Shown here: piece by piece, positions 1 through 9,484 of the stretch
How the letters are laid out: every line of letters starts with the position of its first letter
Numbering within the stretch: the stretch's first letter is position 1
Assembly (NCBI RefSeq): GCF_014199985.1
Contig: NZ_JACHOS010000011.1
Coordinates: 1 to 64,000, forward strand
Length of the DNA: 64,000 nt
Reading direction: 5' to 3'
Source of the DNA: Methylorubrum rhodesianum
GTDB taxonomy: Bacteria > Pseudomonadota > Alphaproteobacteria > Rhizobiales > Beijerinckiaceae
Position numbers and translations under genes: made by a program
The notes under the pieces: model-generated
Database searches by the model: none
Told to the model about the DNA's origin: nothing
The model's input: the letters and a program-made list of their open reading frames with translations, nothing else

Positions 1-146
1 ATCTCGCGGATGCCGGCCAGCATCAGCACCGAGATCGGGTAGTAGATCATCGGCTTGTCGTAGACCGGCAGCAGCTGCTTGTTGATCGCCAGCGTGGCCG
101 GGTGGAGCCTGGTGCCGGAGCCGCCGGCGAGCACGATGCCCTTCAT
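1..146 (-). CDS. rfbA: Glucose-1-phosphate thymidylyltransferase, N-terminal fragment (cut by window edge)
   Basis: Only the first 48 codons lie in the window. The ATG is at 146 and the reading frame runs off the left edge. The visible protein begins [18 protein letters not shown] and continues with [16 protein letters not shown], which is the nucleotide-binding signature (GGxGTRL, then the [10 protein letters not shown] loop) of RfbA/RmlA. This enzyme makes dTDP-glucose from glucose-1-phosphate and dTTP, the first step of dTDP-L-rhamnose synthesis. It is the last gene of a minus-strand rfbC-rfbB-rfbD-rfbA operon, starting 15 bases after the rfbD stop. Identification is secure; the rest of the gene cannot be seen. 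Confidence 0.93.
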   Translation of the reverse strand, partial: MKGIVLAGGSGTRLHPATLAINKQLLPVYDKPMIYYPISVLMLAGIRE

Positions 147-161
147 ACGAACCCGTCCCGA

Positions 162-1052
162 TCAGTTGGAGCGAACCGGCCCGATCAGCCGGTCGAGGAT
201 GTCGTCGAGCGCCGCCTCCCAGGGCCGCGGCGCGAGGCCAAAGGCGTCGCTCAGGCTCTGGGTCGAGAGACGGGAATTGGCCGGGCGCTTCGCCGGCGTC
301 GGGTAGGCGGCGGTCGGGATGCCCTCGACCGCAACGCTGCGTCCGCCGCGCCGGGCCGCGCCCGCGACGATGGCGCGGGCGAAGTCGCACCACGTCGTCG
401 CGCCGTCGTTGACGCAGTGAAAGGTACCGGTGGGCGCCCGCTCGTCGCCCGCCATCTGCAGGGCGATGGTGGCGAGGGTTGCGGCGAGGTCGGCGGCCGA
501 GGTGGGGCAGCCGTACTGGTCGTCCACGACGGTGAGCTTCTCCCGCTCTCCTGCGAGCCGCAGCATCGTCTTGACGAAGTTGCCCCGGTGCGGGCTCACC
601 ACCCAGGCGGTGCGCACGATCGCGTGGCGCGGGTTCGCGCTGCGCACCGCCATCTCGCCGGCCGCCTTGCTGGCGCCGTAGACGCTCTGCGGGTTCACCG
701 GGGCATCGGGGGCGTAGAAGCCGTCGCCCGCCCCGTCGAAGACGTAGTCGGTCGAGACGTGGACGAGGGGGATGGCGCGCCGCTTCGTCTCGGCGGCGAG
801 GAGGGCCGAGGCCAGCGCGTTGAGGCGCCACGCGGTGGCAACTTCGCTCTCGGCCTTATCGACGGCGGTGTAGGCGGCCGTGTTGATCACCGCCGCGTAG
901 GCGCGCGCGTCGAACGCCGCGGCAATGGCGGCCTCGTCGGTGACGTCGAGGCTCCGGCGGTCGGGGGCGTGGACCCGCACCCCCTCGGGCCAGGAAAAGG
1001 CCTGAAGCTCCGTGCCGACCTGCCCGGCCCCGCCGAGGATCAGGATGTCCAT
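162..1052 (-). CDS. rfbD: dTDP-4-dehydrorhamnose reductase
   Basis: RfbD/RmlD catalyses the final NAD(P)H-dependent reduction that gives dTDP-L-rhamnose. The protein (296 residues from ATG 1052) opens with the Rossmann motif GGAGQVGTEL, then has NTAAYTAVDKAE, STDYVFDG and the catalytic YGASKAAGE (YxxxK). Together these are diagnostic of the extended-SDR RmlD family, and the length is normal. A GTG three codons upstream (1061) is an alternative start with its own AGGGG; the ATG is preceded by GAGAG, so the exact start is open. It begins just after rfbB ends and is followed closely by rfbA, consistent with one operon for surface-polysaccharide rhamnose. Confidence 0.93.
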   Translation of the reverse strand: MDILILGGAGQVGTELQAFSWPEGVRVHAPDRRSLDVTDEAAIAAAFDARAYAAVINTAAYTAVDKAESEVATAWRLNALASALLAAETKRRAIPLVHVSTDYVFDGAGDGFYAPDAPVNPQSVYGASKAAGEMAVRSANPRHAIVRTAWVVSPHRGNFVKTMLRLAGEREKLTVVDDQYGCPTSAADLAATLATIALQMAGDERAPTGTFHCVNDGATTWCDFARAIVAGAARRGGRSVAVEGIPTAAYPTPAKRPANSRLSTQSLSDAFGLAPRPWEAALDDILDRLIGPVRSN

Positions 1053-1068
1053 CGCTCTCACGCGCCCC

Positions 1069-2127
1069 TCACGCGCTCTTGCCCGCGAGGCCGAGCCGCT
1101 CGCCGGAATAGCGGCCCTCGCGGATCGGGCGCCACCACGCCTCGTTGTCGAGGTACCAGCGCACGGTCTCTTCCAGCGCCTGCTCGAACACCTTGGTCGG
1201 CCGCCAGCCGACCTCGGCCTCGGCCTTGCTCGGATCGATGGCGTAGCGCCGGTCGTGGCCGGGCCGGTCGGCGACGAAGGTGATCAGGCGATCGTGCGGG
1301 CCGTTCTCGGGGCGCAGGCGATCGAAGGCGGCGCAGAGCGCCTTCACCACCTCGAGATTGTTGCGCACCGAGCGCCCGCCGAGCAGGTAGGTCTCGCCGA
1401 TCCGGCCGCGCTCCAGCACCGCGACGAGGCCGCGGGCATGGTCCTCGACATGGATCCAGTCGCGCTCGTTCATCCCGTCGCCGTAGACCGGCAGCGGCTT
1501 GCCCTCCAGCGCCGCCAGGATCATCAGCGGGATCAGCTTTTCCGGGAAGTGGCGCGGCCCGTAATTGTTGGAGCAGTTCGTCACCAGCACCGGCAGGCCG
1601 TAGGTCTCGTGCCAGGCGCGGGCGAGGTGATCGGAAGCCGCCTTCGACGCCGAGTAGGGCGAGCGCGGGTCGTAGCGGCTCTCCTCGGTGAAGAAGGCGT
1701 CCGGCGGCAGCGAGCCGTAGACCTCGTCGGTCGAGACGTGGAGGAAGCGGAAGTTCGCCTTCGCCACGTCGGACAGGCTCTCCCAGTGGGTGCGGGCGCC
1801 GTCGAGCATGACCTGGGTGCCGATGACGTTGGTGCGCACGAAGGCACCCGGATCGGTGATCGAGCGGTCGACATGGCTCTCGGCGGCCAGATGCATCACC
1901 GCGTCGGGCCGGAACGCGGCGTAGAGCGCGTGGACGCGGGCCGGATCGCAGATGTCGGCCTGTTCCAGGCGGTGGCGCGGATCGTCCGCCAGCGGCTGGA
2001 GCGAGATCGGGTTGGCGGCGTAGGTCAGGGCGTCGAGGGTGAGCACCTCGTGGCCGAGATCCTGCACCAGATGCAGCACGAGGGCGGAGCCGATGAAGCC
2101 GCAGCCGCCCGTCACCAGAATCCGCAT
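1069..2127 (-). CDS. rfbB: dTDP-glucose 4,6-dehydratase
   Basis: RfbB/RmlB converts dTDP-glucose to dTDP-4-keto-6-deoxyglucose using bound NAD+. The N-terminus MRILVTGGCGFIGSA carries the GxxGxxG Rossmann motif at residues 7-13. STDEVYG supplies the catalytic Thr-Asp-Glu and YSASKAASDH supplies the Tyr-Lys pair. The frame is open 12 codons further upstream, but ATG 2127 is chosen because the Rossmann strand starts there and GGAG lies about 9 bases before it. The product is 352 residues, the usual family length. It is the second gene of the rhamnose operon after rfbC. Confidence 0.95.
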   Translation of the reverse strand: MRILVTGGCGFIGSALVLHLVQDLGHEVLTLDALTYAANPISLQPLADDPRHRLEQADICDPARVHALYAAFRPDAVMHLAAESHVDRSITDPGAFVRTNVIGTQVMLDGARTHWESLSDVAKANFRFLHVSTDEVYGSLPPDAFFTEESRYDPRSPYSASKAASDHLARAWHETYGLPVLVTNCSNNYGPRHFPEKLIPLMILAALEGKPLPVYGDGMNERDWIHVEDHARGLVAVLERGRIGETYLLGGRSVRNNLEVVKALCAAFDRLRPENGPHDRLITFVADRPGHDRRYAIDPSKAEAEVGWRPTKVFEQALEETVRWYLDNEAWWRPIREGRYSGERLGLAGKSA

Positions 2128-2244
2128 CGATCTCAACTCCGTCGCTTCGTTCACGCGAGGCATCCGAGGATCACGCCCGGCTGCATCGCGGCCCCGTTCG
2201 GTTCGATACCAACCCTTGCGGTTGGACGCATCCGGTATCTCGGC

Positions 2245-2796
2245 TCAGAAGACCCGCCCGAGATCGGCCAGAAGCGGTGCGGCCTTGTCCTTGCCCGAGA
2301 GGATCGCGTCGGCCTCCGCCACCGGCCACTCGATGCCGATCGCCGGATCGTTCCAGCGCAGATTCCGGTCGTCGGCGGGGCTGTAATAGGCGTCCACCTT
2401 GTAGGCGACCATGGTGTTCGGCTCCAGGGTGCAGAAGCCGTGGGCGAAGCCGGCGGGCACGAAGAGCTGCTCGCCGCGCGCCGCGTCGAGCCGCACGGCG
2501 ACGTGGCGACCATAGGTGGGCGAGTCCGAGCGGAGATCGACGGCCACATCGAGGATCGCGCCAGCCAGCACGCGGATCAGCTTGGCCTGGGCGTTGGGTG
2601 CGACCTGGAAGTGCAGGCCGCGGATCGTCCCGGGGGGTGCGGAGAAGGACTGGTTGTCCTGGACGAAGGCGTTGGCGATGCCGCGCTCGGCCAGCAGGTC
2701 GGCGCGGTAGACCTCCGAGAACCAGCCGCGATCATCGCCGTGGCGCTTCGGGATCACCCGCTTCACCGCCGGGATCTCCGTCTCGATCACCTGCAT
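2245..2796 (-). CDS. rfbC: dTDP-4-dehydrorhamnose 3,5-epimerase
   Basis: RfbC/RmlC epimerises C3 and C5 of dTDP-4-keto-6-deoxyglucose. The 183-residue length and cupin motifs fit: RGLHFQ holds the catalytic His region, VFVPAGFAHGFC is the cupin barrel signature, and NDPAIGIEWP is the conserved C-terminal part. ATG 2796 has AGGAG seven to eight bases upstream. It is the promoter-proximal gene of the four-gene rhamnose cluster. About 117 bases separate it from rfbB, so an internal promoter for rfbBDA is possible, though I recognise none. Confidence 0.94.
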   Translation of the reverse strand: MQVIETEIPAVKRVIPKRHGDDRGWFSEVYRADLLAERGIANAFVQDNQSFSAPPGTIRGLHFQVAPNAQAKLIRVLAGAILDVAVDLRSDSPTYGRHVAVRLDAARGEQLFVPAGFAHGFCTLEPNTMVAYKVDAYYSPADDRNLRWNDPAIGIEWPVAEADAILSGKDKAAPLLADLGRVF

Positions 2797-2968
2797 CCGC
2801 CGCTCCTGACTCGTCCGTGTCGGATCGCCCCGGGCCGTAGGCCGCGCGAATGGGGTGAAGTCAAGGCCGCATTGTCAAACACCGCCGCCCCCGCACCTTG
2901 CGGTAGCGTGGCCGTCTCACTACCGCTGTCGCGAGCCGGCGATCACGACCGGCGAGGAGGAAGACGAA

Positions 2969-3412
2969 ATGACGACGTCGTGCGCCAACAGGCCTCGCGA
3001 TCCGATGTTCCGCATGGCGGCCTTCGGGCTGCTGTTCCTGGCATCCGGCGGAAGCGCGCTGGCGCAGAAAACCTCCGACCTGTCCGGCCTTTGGCAGACC
3101 GAGACGGCGGGTTCGACGGTGCGCATCGTCCGCTGCGGCAACGGCTATTGCGGGACGATCGCGGCGACGGCCGGGCCGGGCGTCGATGCCAAGAACCCTG
3201 ATCCGGCGCTGCGCACACGCAAAATCGTCGGCGTCCAGATCATGCAGGCCGGCACACCGAGCGGTGCGGGCTTCGAGGGCAGCCTCTACAATCCGAACGA
3301 CGGAAAGACCTATGCGGGTAGCGTGGCTCCGAAGGGTCCCGACACGATCGAAGTCGCGGGCTGCGTGCTCAGCGTGCTGTGCAAGCGGCAAACTTGGCGG
3401 CGGATCCGCTAG
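2969..3412 (+). CDS. DUF2147-family secreted protein
   Basis: A 147-residue protein with a short N-terminal hydrophobic segment (AAFGLLFLASGGSALAQ) that looks like a signal peptide cleaved after ALA. The mature part begins DLSGLWQTE and has IVRCGNGYCGTI, GKTYAGS and VLCKRQTWRR, the pattern of the DUF2147 family: a small periplasmic beta-rich domain of unknown role, common in Proteobacteria. ATG 2969 is preceded by GAGGAGG. The frame is open 38 codons further upstream, but that part is low quality and ignored. It stands alone between the rfb operon and a convergent gene. Function unknown. Confidence 0.8.
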   Translation: MTTSCANRPRDPMFRMAAFGLLFLASGGSALAQKTSDLSGLWQTETAGSTVRIVRCGNGYCGTIAATAGPGVDAKNPDPALRTRKIVGVQIMQAGTPSGAGFEGSLYNPNDGKTYAGSVAPKGPDTIEVAGCVLSVLCKRQTWRRIR

Positions 3413-3432
3413 ACGGATCCGGCTTCAGCCAT

Positions 3433-3903
3433 TCATTGATCCGCACCGCCCGCCGCCGACTCCGTGGCGGCGTCGCCGAGGTTGGCCTTCTCGGCGGCCG
3501 GCGGCTCGGCGCTCGCGACGGCCTTCGGCTCCAGCAGCGGCTGGAGACGGGCGGCGAGTTGCTTGTCGAGATGTCGGGCGTAGGCGCCCTTGAAGTAACG
3601 TTCACCGGTGCCGCGGCCGTAAATGCGGTCGTGCGCGACCGCCATGCGATCGACCTCGGGGCGGCACAGGAAGCCGGTCACGCCGGCAGCCTCGTACCAG
3701 CGCCCGTCGCGCGCGAGCCGCATGGCCTTGGGATTGGCGATCACCGTCTCGGCGAAGCAGGCCGTTGCCGCCTCCTCGAGCGGCGCCAGGACCGCGTGCT
3801 CGGAACCGGGAACATGCTGCCGTGCCGGGCGCGCCTCGGCCGCGGAACTGAGCACGACGAAGGCGAGACCGAGAAACGGCAAGGCTCTCATCACGGCGGT
3901 CAT
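3433..3903 (-). CDS. Secreted hypothetical protein
   Basis: A 156-residue protein from ATG 3903 (GAGG eight bases upstream), with a hydrophobic leader MRALPFLGLAFVVLSSAAEA that is probably a signal peptide. The mature region includes ACFAETVIANPKAMRL, VTGFLCRPEVDRMAV and ERYFKGAYARHLDKQL. Two cysteines may form a disulfide. The C-terminus is Ala/Glu-rich. I do not recognise a family. The gene converges on the DUF2147 gene with only about 20 bases between the stops. Confidence 0.65.
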   Translation of the reverse strand: MTAVMRALPFLGLAFVVLSSAAEARPARQHVPGSEHAVLAPLEEAATACFAETVIANPKAMRLARDGRWYEAAGVTGFLCRPEVDRMAVAHDRIYGRGTGERYFKGAYARHLDKQLAARLQPLLEPKAVASAEPPAAEKANLGDAATESAAGGADQ

Positions 3904-4080
3904 GGGGGCGCCTCGAACGGGTATCGAACGCCCGCACTGTTCGCCCAAGATCACGCCGGATCTAGGGCGAAAACAGGTTTCGCATGGTGCGGCGCGGAGC
4001 GAGTGCCGATCTGTCGCCCGGCCGCCACAGGCCGGATGGCTTAGGCGCTCTGAGGGTATCGCCGGGCCACCAAAGCGGAC

Positions 4081-4473
4081 TCAGCCGCGTCGCATCGCGT
4101 TCCAGCTTCCGCTGCAGCTGATCGGGCCGTCGCCGAGCGTCGACCAGCGGCCGGCTCCGGTGCCGTTGGCGGACAACCGTCCGGACACCTGCGCCGCGTT
4201 CCCGCCCCGGGAGATGGTGCCGCGCACCGTTCCGTTCGCCGCAACACGACCGCTGATGTCGACCTCGCCGCCTCCGTAGACCGCCTCACCCCGCTGGATC
4301 TGGACACCGTAGCGATAGGCGCGGTCGCAGGGTCCATCGAGGGTGAGCACTTCGATGCTCCAGCGGCCGTCGTACCGGTTCGGGACCTGTACCTTCCGCT
4401 TGGCCGCCTCCGCTGTCCCGACGCCCAGCGCGACGATGGTGACAGTAGCGACGGCGAAAATCGGCAGACGCAT
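4081..4473 (-). CDS. Small secreted beta-rich hypothetical protein
   Basis: A 130-residue product from ATG 4473, chosen because it begins with a clear signal peptide, MRLPIFAVATVTIVALGVGT, followed by AEAAKRK. The open frame extends further upstream, but that part is an out-of-context extension over the end of the next gene. The mature part has YDGRWSIEVLTLDGPCD, VQIQRGEAV, the alternating segment VDISGRVAANGTVRGTISRG and a final GSWNAMRRG. This looks like a small exported beta-sandwich protein with one cysteine near each end, a type common in Rhizobiales. Function unknown. Confidence 0.7.
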   Translation of the reverse strand: MRLPIFAVATVTIVALGVGTAEAAKRKVQVPNRYDGRWSIEVLTLDGPCDRAYRYGVQIQRGEAVYGGGEVDISGRVAANGTVRGTISRGGNAAQVSGRLSANGTGAGRWSTLGDGPISCSGSWNAMRRG

Positions 4474-4576
4474 GAGGTTGAAATCCGGCTTTGACTGTGG
4501 GGCCGCGCGGGCCCGCTTCAGCCGGAAGATTGTCTCGCATCCCGCAGTGTCAAGGTTGCTCACACCGCCTTGAGTG

Positions 4577-6394
4577 TCAGCGCTCCGCCCACTCGGCGGC
4601 CTCCCGCAGGAGCGCCAGCAGGTCGCAGCCGGCGAACAGGAAGCCGTGGACGCCCGCCTGGCGCAGGGCATCCGCCTCGGCGGGCTTGCCGGCGAGATAG
4701 ATCGTGCCGGCACCGGCCGCCTTCAGCGCCTCGGCGGCGGGCACGGCCTCGGTCTGGTAGACGGTGTCGGACGAGCACAGGCAGGCGAGACGCGCACCCG
4801 ACGCCTTGAAGGCCTCGGCCAGAGCGCCGGCATCGGAGAAACCGTCATTGCCGATCGCCTCGATACCGCCCGCGGCGAAGGCATTGGCGGCGAAGGTCGA
4901 GCGGGCATTGTGAACCGCCACCGGGCCGAGATTGGCGAGAAACACCGCGGGACGCTTGCCGATCCGCGCCAGGGTCGCGTCGGAGGCGTCGCGCAGGGCC
5001 TCGTAGGGCTCGGCGAGGCGCTGCGAGGGCAAGCCCCCCTGCGAACGAACGGTCTCCGCCGGTGCCACGTCGAGCACCGCCACCGGTTTCTCGGCGAGGA
5101 ACGGAAATTCGCTGGCGCCGGTCAGCGGCTCCTTGCGGGTCGCCACCGCCTTCGCCCGCAACTGCGCCACCGCCGCGATCCGGCCCGCGAGGGCGCCGGA
5201 ATCGAGGCTCGTTGCGAGGCCGCCCTCGCGTTCGATCTCCTGGAAGAGGCCCCAAGCCTTCTCGCTCAGTTCGGCGGTGAGCGCCTCGAAACCGCCCGCG
5301 CCGGCCGCCGGATCGGACACCTTGGCGAGGTTCGACTCCTCGATCAGCACGATCTGGCTGTTGCGAACCACGCGGCGGGCGAAGGCGTCGGGCAAGCCGA
5401 GCGCCTGCGTGTAGGGCAGAGCGGTGACCGAATCCGCCCCACCGAGGCCGGCCGACGCCGAGGCCATCGTGGTACGCAGGATGTTCACGAAGGGATCGCG
5501 GCGGGTCATCATGCGCCACGCGGTCTCGGCCAGAACCCGCAGCGGCTTCGGCTCCAGGCCGCAGGCCTGCTCCACTCGCGCCCAGAGCCGCCGGATCGCC
5601 CGGAATTTGGCGATGGTCATGAACTCGTCGGCATCCGCCACGAGGAGGACCGCGATCGCGTCGTGGGCGCGCTCCAGATCGTGGCCGCCGGCTTCCAGCG
5701 CCCGCAGGTAGGCGACCGCCGTGGCCAGCACGGCCGCGAGTTCCTGCACCTCGCTCGCTCCGGCCTCGTGGTAGGGCCGGGCATCGGCCAGAGCCACGCG
5801 CCCGCGATATCCGGCGAAGCTCGTGACGGTCTCGGAGAGGCGCGCCTCCCACCCCTGTTCGAGCCGGCCTGTGGCCGCGCGGGCGCCGAGGGGGTCGAGC
5901 CCGAGATCGAGGTCGAGGGCGGCAGGATCGTCACCGCGGCGCTCGACCAATTGCTTGAGCAGGGCGGCCGTCTCGAATCCAGCCGCGCCCGCGTCGAGCC
6001 TCAGGGCGATCAGCGGCAGCATCACCCCCTTCAGCGCCGCGTCGAGAGCGTCGAGCGAGGAGAGGTCGAGACCGAAGCCGCGGGCGGCGGGCGCATCGCG
6101 ATGGACGAGCACCAGCGCGTCGGCGCCGCCCTCGAGGTCGGTCAGCGCCTGCGCCGCGGCCTTCTCCGCGTCCGGGTGGTCGATGCGCTGCGCCAGGCGC
6201 CAGGGCCCGGGTGCCCGCACGGGCTGCGTCACCCCCGCGGCCGGCTCGTAGAGCGGCTCGATGCGCAGGCCGTCGGCGGTCTTCGAGACGAGGCGCTTCT
6301 CGAAATCGCCCCCCTTCAGCGCGGCCTCGACGGCGCTGCGCCAGCGCTCGCGGGTCGCAGGCTCGAACAACTCGGCGAGCGGACGATCTTCCAT
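4577..6394 (-). CDS. mutA: Methylmalonyl-CoA mutase small subunit
   Basis: This is the 605-residue non-catalytic small (beta) subunit of coenzyme-B12-dependent methylmalonyl-CoA mutase, which interconverts methylmalonyl-CoA and succinyl-CoA. In methylotrophs it acts in the ethylmalonyl-CoA pathway (also called mcmB). Family features include FEPATRERWRSAVEAALKG, YEPAAG, the long TIM-barrel region and a C-terminal flavodoxin-like domain. As expected for the small subunit, the cobalamin-ligand DxHxxG motif is absent from that domain. ATG 6394 is the first Met before the conserved start; its Shine-Dalgarno is weak, and the frame is open 33 codons upstream. The large catalytic subunit gene is not adjacent, unlike in many bacteria where mutA-mutB form an operon. 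Confidence 0.9.
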   Translation of the reverse strand: MEDRPLAELFEPATRERWRSAVEAALKGGDFEKRLVSKTADGLRIEPLYEPAAGVTQPVRAPGPWRLAQRIDHPDAEKAAAQALTDLEGGADALVLVHRDAPAARGFGLDLSSLDALDAALKGVMLPLIALRLDAGAAGFETAALLKQLVERRGDDPAALDLDLGLDPLGARAATGRLEQGWEARLSETVTSFAGYRGRVALADARPYHEAGASEVQELAAVLATAVAYLRALEAGGHDLERAHDAIAVLLVADADEFMTIAKFRAIRRLWARVEQACGLEPKPLRVLAETAWRMMTRRDPFVNILRTTMASASAGLGGADSVTALPYTQALGLPDAFARRVVRNSQIVLIEESNLAKVSDPAAGAGGFEALTAELSEKAWGLFQEIEREGGLATSLDSGALAGRIAAVAQLRAKAVATRKEPLTGASEFPFLAEKPVAVLDVAPAETVRSQGGLPSQRLAEPYEALRDASDATLARIGKRPAVFLANLGPVAVHNARSTFAANAFAAGGIEAIGNDGFSDAGALAEAFKASGARLACLCSSDTVYQTEAVPAAEALKAAGAGTIYLAGKPAEADALRQAGVHGFLFAGCDLLALLREAAEWAER

Positions 6395-6543
6395 CTTGGG
6401 CGAGACCTTGACGTTCTGAGCGTTTTCTCGCCGCTTCTTGAGCGAGCGGCGACTTGGCCGCAATCCCTCGCACGGGGCGCGGGCGGGCGACAACCGACTT
6501 TAGTCCGGGTTGCCGCGCCTGCCTCGTTCAAAATCCTGAAGGT

Positions 6544-7383
6544 TCAGCCAAAAATAATCAGTCCAGCGAAGCCCAGCGAGCCGACGATGATGCGCCACCA
6601 GGCGAACAGCCAGAAGCCGTGGCGAGAGACGTAGTCGAGCACCGTGCGCACGACGATCAGCGCCGAGATGAAGGCGGCGACGAAGCCGATGACGATCAGC
6701 AGCGCGTCGTTGGAGGAGAGGTTCTTGTAGTTGTCGAGCAGGTCCTTGGCGAAGGCGCCGGCCATGGTCGGCATGGCGAGATAGAACGAGAACTCGGTGG
6801 CCGAGCGCTTGCTCGCCCCCATCAGCATCGCGCCGACGATGGTGGCGCCGGAGCGCGACACGCCGGGGATCATGGCGATGCACTGGAACAGGCCGATCTT
6901 CAGCGCCATCGGCAGGCTGAACTCGAACACGTCGGTCTTGCGCGGATGCTCGGTCGGCCCGTCATGCGGCGCGGCCTTCGGCTCGCCCACGGTGTCGTCG
7001 ATCACGAGCAGCACGAGGCCGCCGGCTACCAGCGTGGCGCAGACGATCCAGGGGTTGAACAGGTAGAACTTGATGTATTTCGAGAACAGGCCGCCGATGA
7101 TCGCCGCGGGCAGGAAGGCGATCAGCACGGCGAGCACGAAGCGGCGCGCCCGCGGATCGTTCGGCAGCGCCGTGGCGATGCTCCAGAGCTTGCCGAAATA
7201 GGCGTACAGGATGGCCAGGATCGCGCCCAGCTGGATCAGCACCTCGAAGGTGTTGTTGGGCGAGTGGAAGCCGATGAAGTGCCCGATGAGGAGTTGATGC
7301 CCGGTCGAGGAGACCGGGATGAACTCGGTGGCACCCTCCACCACGGCGAGCACGAGCGCCTTCGCGATCAGGACGAGATCCAT
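6544..7383 (-). CDS. uppP: Undecaprenyl-diphosphatase
   Basis: UppP/BacA is a polytopic inner-membrane enzyme that dephosphorylates undecaprenyl pyrophosphate to recycle the lipid carrier for peptidoglycan and polysaccharide synthesis; overproduction gives bacitracin resistance. Both catalytic signatures are visible: [14 protein letters not shown] near the N-terminus and [10 protein letters not shown] in the second half. The many hydrophobic segments and the length of 279 residues from ATG 7383 fit. The gene appears to be a single unit, ending about 150 bases from the start of mutA. Confidence 0.95.
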   Translation of the reverse strand: MDLVLIAKALVLAVVEGATEFIPVSSTGHQLLIGHFIGFHSPNNTFEVLIQLGAILAILYAYFGKLWSIATALPNDPRARRFVLAVLIAFLPAAIIGGLFSKYIKFYLFNPWIVCATLVAGGLVLLVIDDTVGEPKAAPHDGPTEHPRKTDVFEFSLPMALKIGLFQCIAMIPGVSRSGATIVGAMLMGASKRSATEFSFYLAMPTMAGAFAKDLLDNYKNLSSNDALLIVIGFVAAFISALIVVRTVLDYVSRHGFWLFAWWRIIVGSLGFAGLIIFG

Positions 7384-7610
7384 GAGCCTGCTGTTCCCCA
7401 CGCCGATGTCCCGGCAGATGCGGAGCGCGGCAGACGACGGCGATGCGGCAGCTTTGCGGCGGCAGGGTTGACGGGCGGTTACCGAGTTGCGGCGCGTTTG
7501 TTAATGAGGTGGCAACGATGGAGAAATAATCCTGGCGCGTCGCCCCAATTTCGCCGGTGCGACACGGTCTGCCCAGGGCACTGCCTTCTTTCCGCTGAAC
7601 CACGGCCTCG

Positions 7611-8303
7611 ATGGCGACGCTCTATCATTCTCCCTTCTGCCCGAACTCGCGCTTCATCCGCCTCGTCCTGGCCGAGATGGGCATGGAGCCGACCCTCGTC
7701 GAGGAAAGGGCCTGGGAGCGCCGCCGCGACTTCCTCGTGATCAACCCGGCCGGCACCACGCCGGTGCTGGTGGAGCAGACCGGGCTCGCCATCCCCGGAG
7801 CGGGGGTGATCGCGGAATATCTCGATGAGACGCGGGGGCTCGGGCTTGCCGGACGGCGTCTTCTGCCGGACACCACCACGGCGCGGGTGGAGGTGAGGCG
7901 CCTGCTCGACTGGTTTCTCGTCAAGTTCAACAGCGAGGTGACCGAGTATCTCGTCACCGAGAAGATCGACAAGCGCTTCATGTCGTCCGCCGCAGGGGGC
8001 GGCCCTCCGGACATGAATGCCATTCGTGCGGCGCGCACCAACGTGCGCTATCACCTCCAATATGTCGGTTACCTGATCGGGCAGCGCCGCTGGCTCGCCG
8101 GCAACGATCTGACCTATGCCGACCTCGCGGCGGCCGCCCATCTTTCCTGCGTGGACTATCTCGGCGACGTGCCATGGGACGAGGACGAGATGGCGAAGGA
8201 CTGGTACGCGCGTCTGAAGTCGCGCCCCTCCTTCCGCGCGCTCCTGGCCGACCGGGCGCCGGGGATGCCGCCGGCCGCGCATTACGCGGACCTGGATTTC
8301 TGA
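7611..8303 (+). CDS. Glutathione S-transferase family protein
   Basis: A 230-residue two-domain GST-like protein. The N-terminal thioredoxin-fold domain has [12 protein letters not shown] (catalytic-site region, with Cys/Ser), [11 protein letters not shown] (the cis-Pro glutathione-binding loop) and [11 protein letters not shown]. The C-terminal all-helical domain has the conserved [19 protein letters not shown]. This type sits in front of queG in related bacteria. The substrate cannot be told from sequence. The end overlaps the only canonical start available to queG. Confidence 0.88.
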   Translation: MATLYHSPFCPNSRFIRLVLAEMGMEPTLVEERAWERRRDFLVINPAGTTPVLVEQTGLAIPGAGVIAEYLDETRGLGLAGRRLLPDTTTARVEVRRLLDWFLVKFNSEVTEYLVTEKIDKRFMSSAAGGGPPDMNAIRAARTNVRYHLQYVGYLIGQRRWLAGNDLTYADLAAAAHLSCVDYLGDVPWDEDEMAKDWYARLKSRPSFRALLADRAPGMPPAAHYADLDF

Positions 8304-9478
8304 AATCCGGGAAGGCCCTTCTCGCGGGCCGCTCCCTGCGCGAGACCGTCGAGGCGCGCGCGCGCCATCTCGGCTTCGAAGCCGTCCGCGTGACCCGTCC
8401 CGACGCCGTGCCCGCCCTGCGCGAGCGGCTGCCCGCCTGGCTCGCGGCCGGGCACCACGGCACGATGGGCTGGATGGAGGATCGCGCCGAGCAGCGCGCC
8501 GCACCCTCGGCCCTGTGGGAGGAAACCCGCAGCATCATCATGCTCGGCATGAATGCCACGCCTCAGCACGATCCCCTCGACCTCGTCCGGCTGACCGATC
8601 GCGGCGCCATCGCGGCCTACGCGCAGCGGCGCGACTATCACGACGTGATCAAGGGCAAGCTGAAGGAACTCGGCGGCTTCCTCGCCGCGAAGTCGGGGGA
8701 GCCGGTAAAGGTCTTCGTCGATACCGCCCCCGTGATGGAGAAGCCGCTGGCGCAAGCGGCCGGGCTCGGCTGGCAGGGCAAGCACACGGTGCTGATCTCG
8801 CGCGAGCACGGCAACTGGCTGATGCTCGGCGCGATCTTTTCCCGCGCGGAACTGGAGCCCGACGCACCCGAGACCGACCATTGCGGCTCCTGCCGCCGTT
8901 GCCTCGACATCTGTCCGACGGACGCCTTCCCGGCCCCCTACCGGCTCGATGCGCGCCGCTGCATCGCGTATCTGACCATCGAGCATCACGGTCCGATCCC
9001 GCGGGAGTTCCGCGAGAGCATCGGCAACCGCGTCTTCGGCTGCGACGACTGCCTCGCGGTCTGCCCGTGGAACAAGTTCGCGGGCGCGGCGCGGGAGACG
9101 CGCCTGGCCACCCGCGAGGATCTCGCGGCACCGCCGCTCGCCGAACTCGCCCGCCTCGACGAAGCGGGGTTCCGGGCGCGGTTTTCCGGCACGCCGATCA
9201 AGCGCACCGGCCGCGACCGCTTCCTGCGCAACGTCCTGATCGCCATCGGCAACTCGGGCGATGCCGGGCTGGCCGAACAGGCGGTGGTGAGCTTGACCGA
9301 TCCGGATCCGGTGGTGCGGGGCGCCGCGGTCTGGGCGTGCGGGCGGCTTCTCGGCCGGGCGAGGCTGCACGATCTGTTCGACGCCCATGGACGCGGGGAG
9401 ACCGAGGCGCATGTGAGGGAGGAGTGGCGCGCCGCCGCCGGCCTTCCTATGGAAGCGGATCGCCCTCGGGAGACCTGA
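8174..9478 (+). CDS. queG: Epoxyqueuosine reductase (start uncertain)
   Basis: QueG carries out the last step of queuosine tRNA modification, reducing epoxyqueuosine with cobalamin and two 4Fe-4S clusters. The clusters are seen in [15 protein letters not shown] and [29 protein letters not shown] and [17 protein letters not shown] are family hallmarks, and the C-terminus ends in a HEAT-like helical repeat. Similarity to the family begins around [14 protein letters not shown] (about 8330), but no ATG, GTG or TTG lies between 8174 and that point in frame. So the coordinates use ATG 8174, which overlaps the GST gene by 130 bases. A CTG at 8300 overlapping the GST stop is another possibility. Confidence 0.9.
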   Translation: MGRGRDGEGLVRASEVAPLLPRAPGRPGAGDAAGRALRGPGFLKSGKALLAGRSLRETVEARARHLGFEAVRVTRPDAVPALRERLPAWLAAGHHGTMGWMEDRAEQRAAPSALWEETRSIIMLGMNATPQHDPLDLVRLTDRGAIAAYAQRRDYHDVIKGKLKELGGFLAAKSGEPVKVFVDTAPVMEKPLAQAAGLGWQGKHTVLISREHGNWLMLGAIFSRAELEPDAPETDHCGSCRRCLDICPTDAFPAPYRLDARRCIAYLTIEHHGPIPREFRESIGNRVFGCDDCLAVCPWNKFAGAARETRLATREDLAAPPLAELARLDEAGFRARFSGTPIKRTGRDRFLRNVLIAIGNSGDAGLAEQAVVSLTDPDPVVRGAAVWACGRLLGRARLHDLFDAHGRGETEAHVREEWRAAAGLPMEADRPRET

Positions 9479-9484
9479 CACCGC

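Noticed and set aside
102..1283. Long plus-strand open frame opposite rfbD
   Set aside because: It mirrors the rfbD frame in GC-rich DNA; composition is Arg/Gly/Val-rich with no family features, whereas the minus strand encodes clear RfbD.
4574..6634. 686-codon plus-strand open frame opposite mutA
   Set aside because: It lies antisense to a well-recognised mutase subunit and shows the low-complexity composition of a shadow frame.
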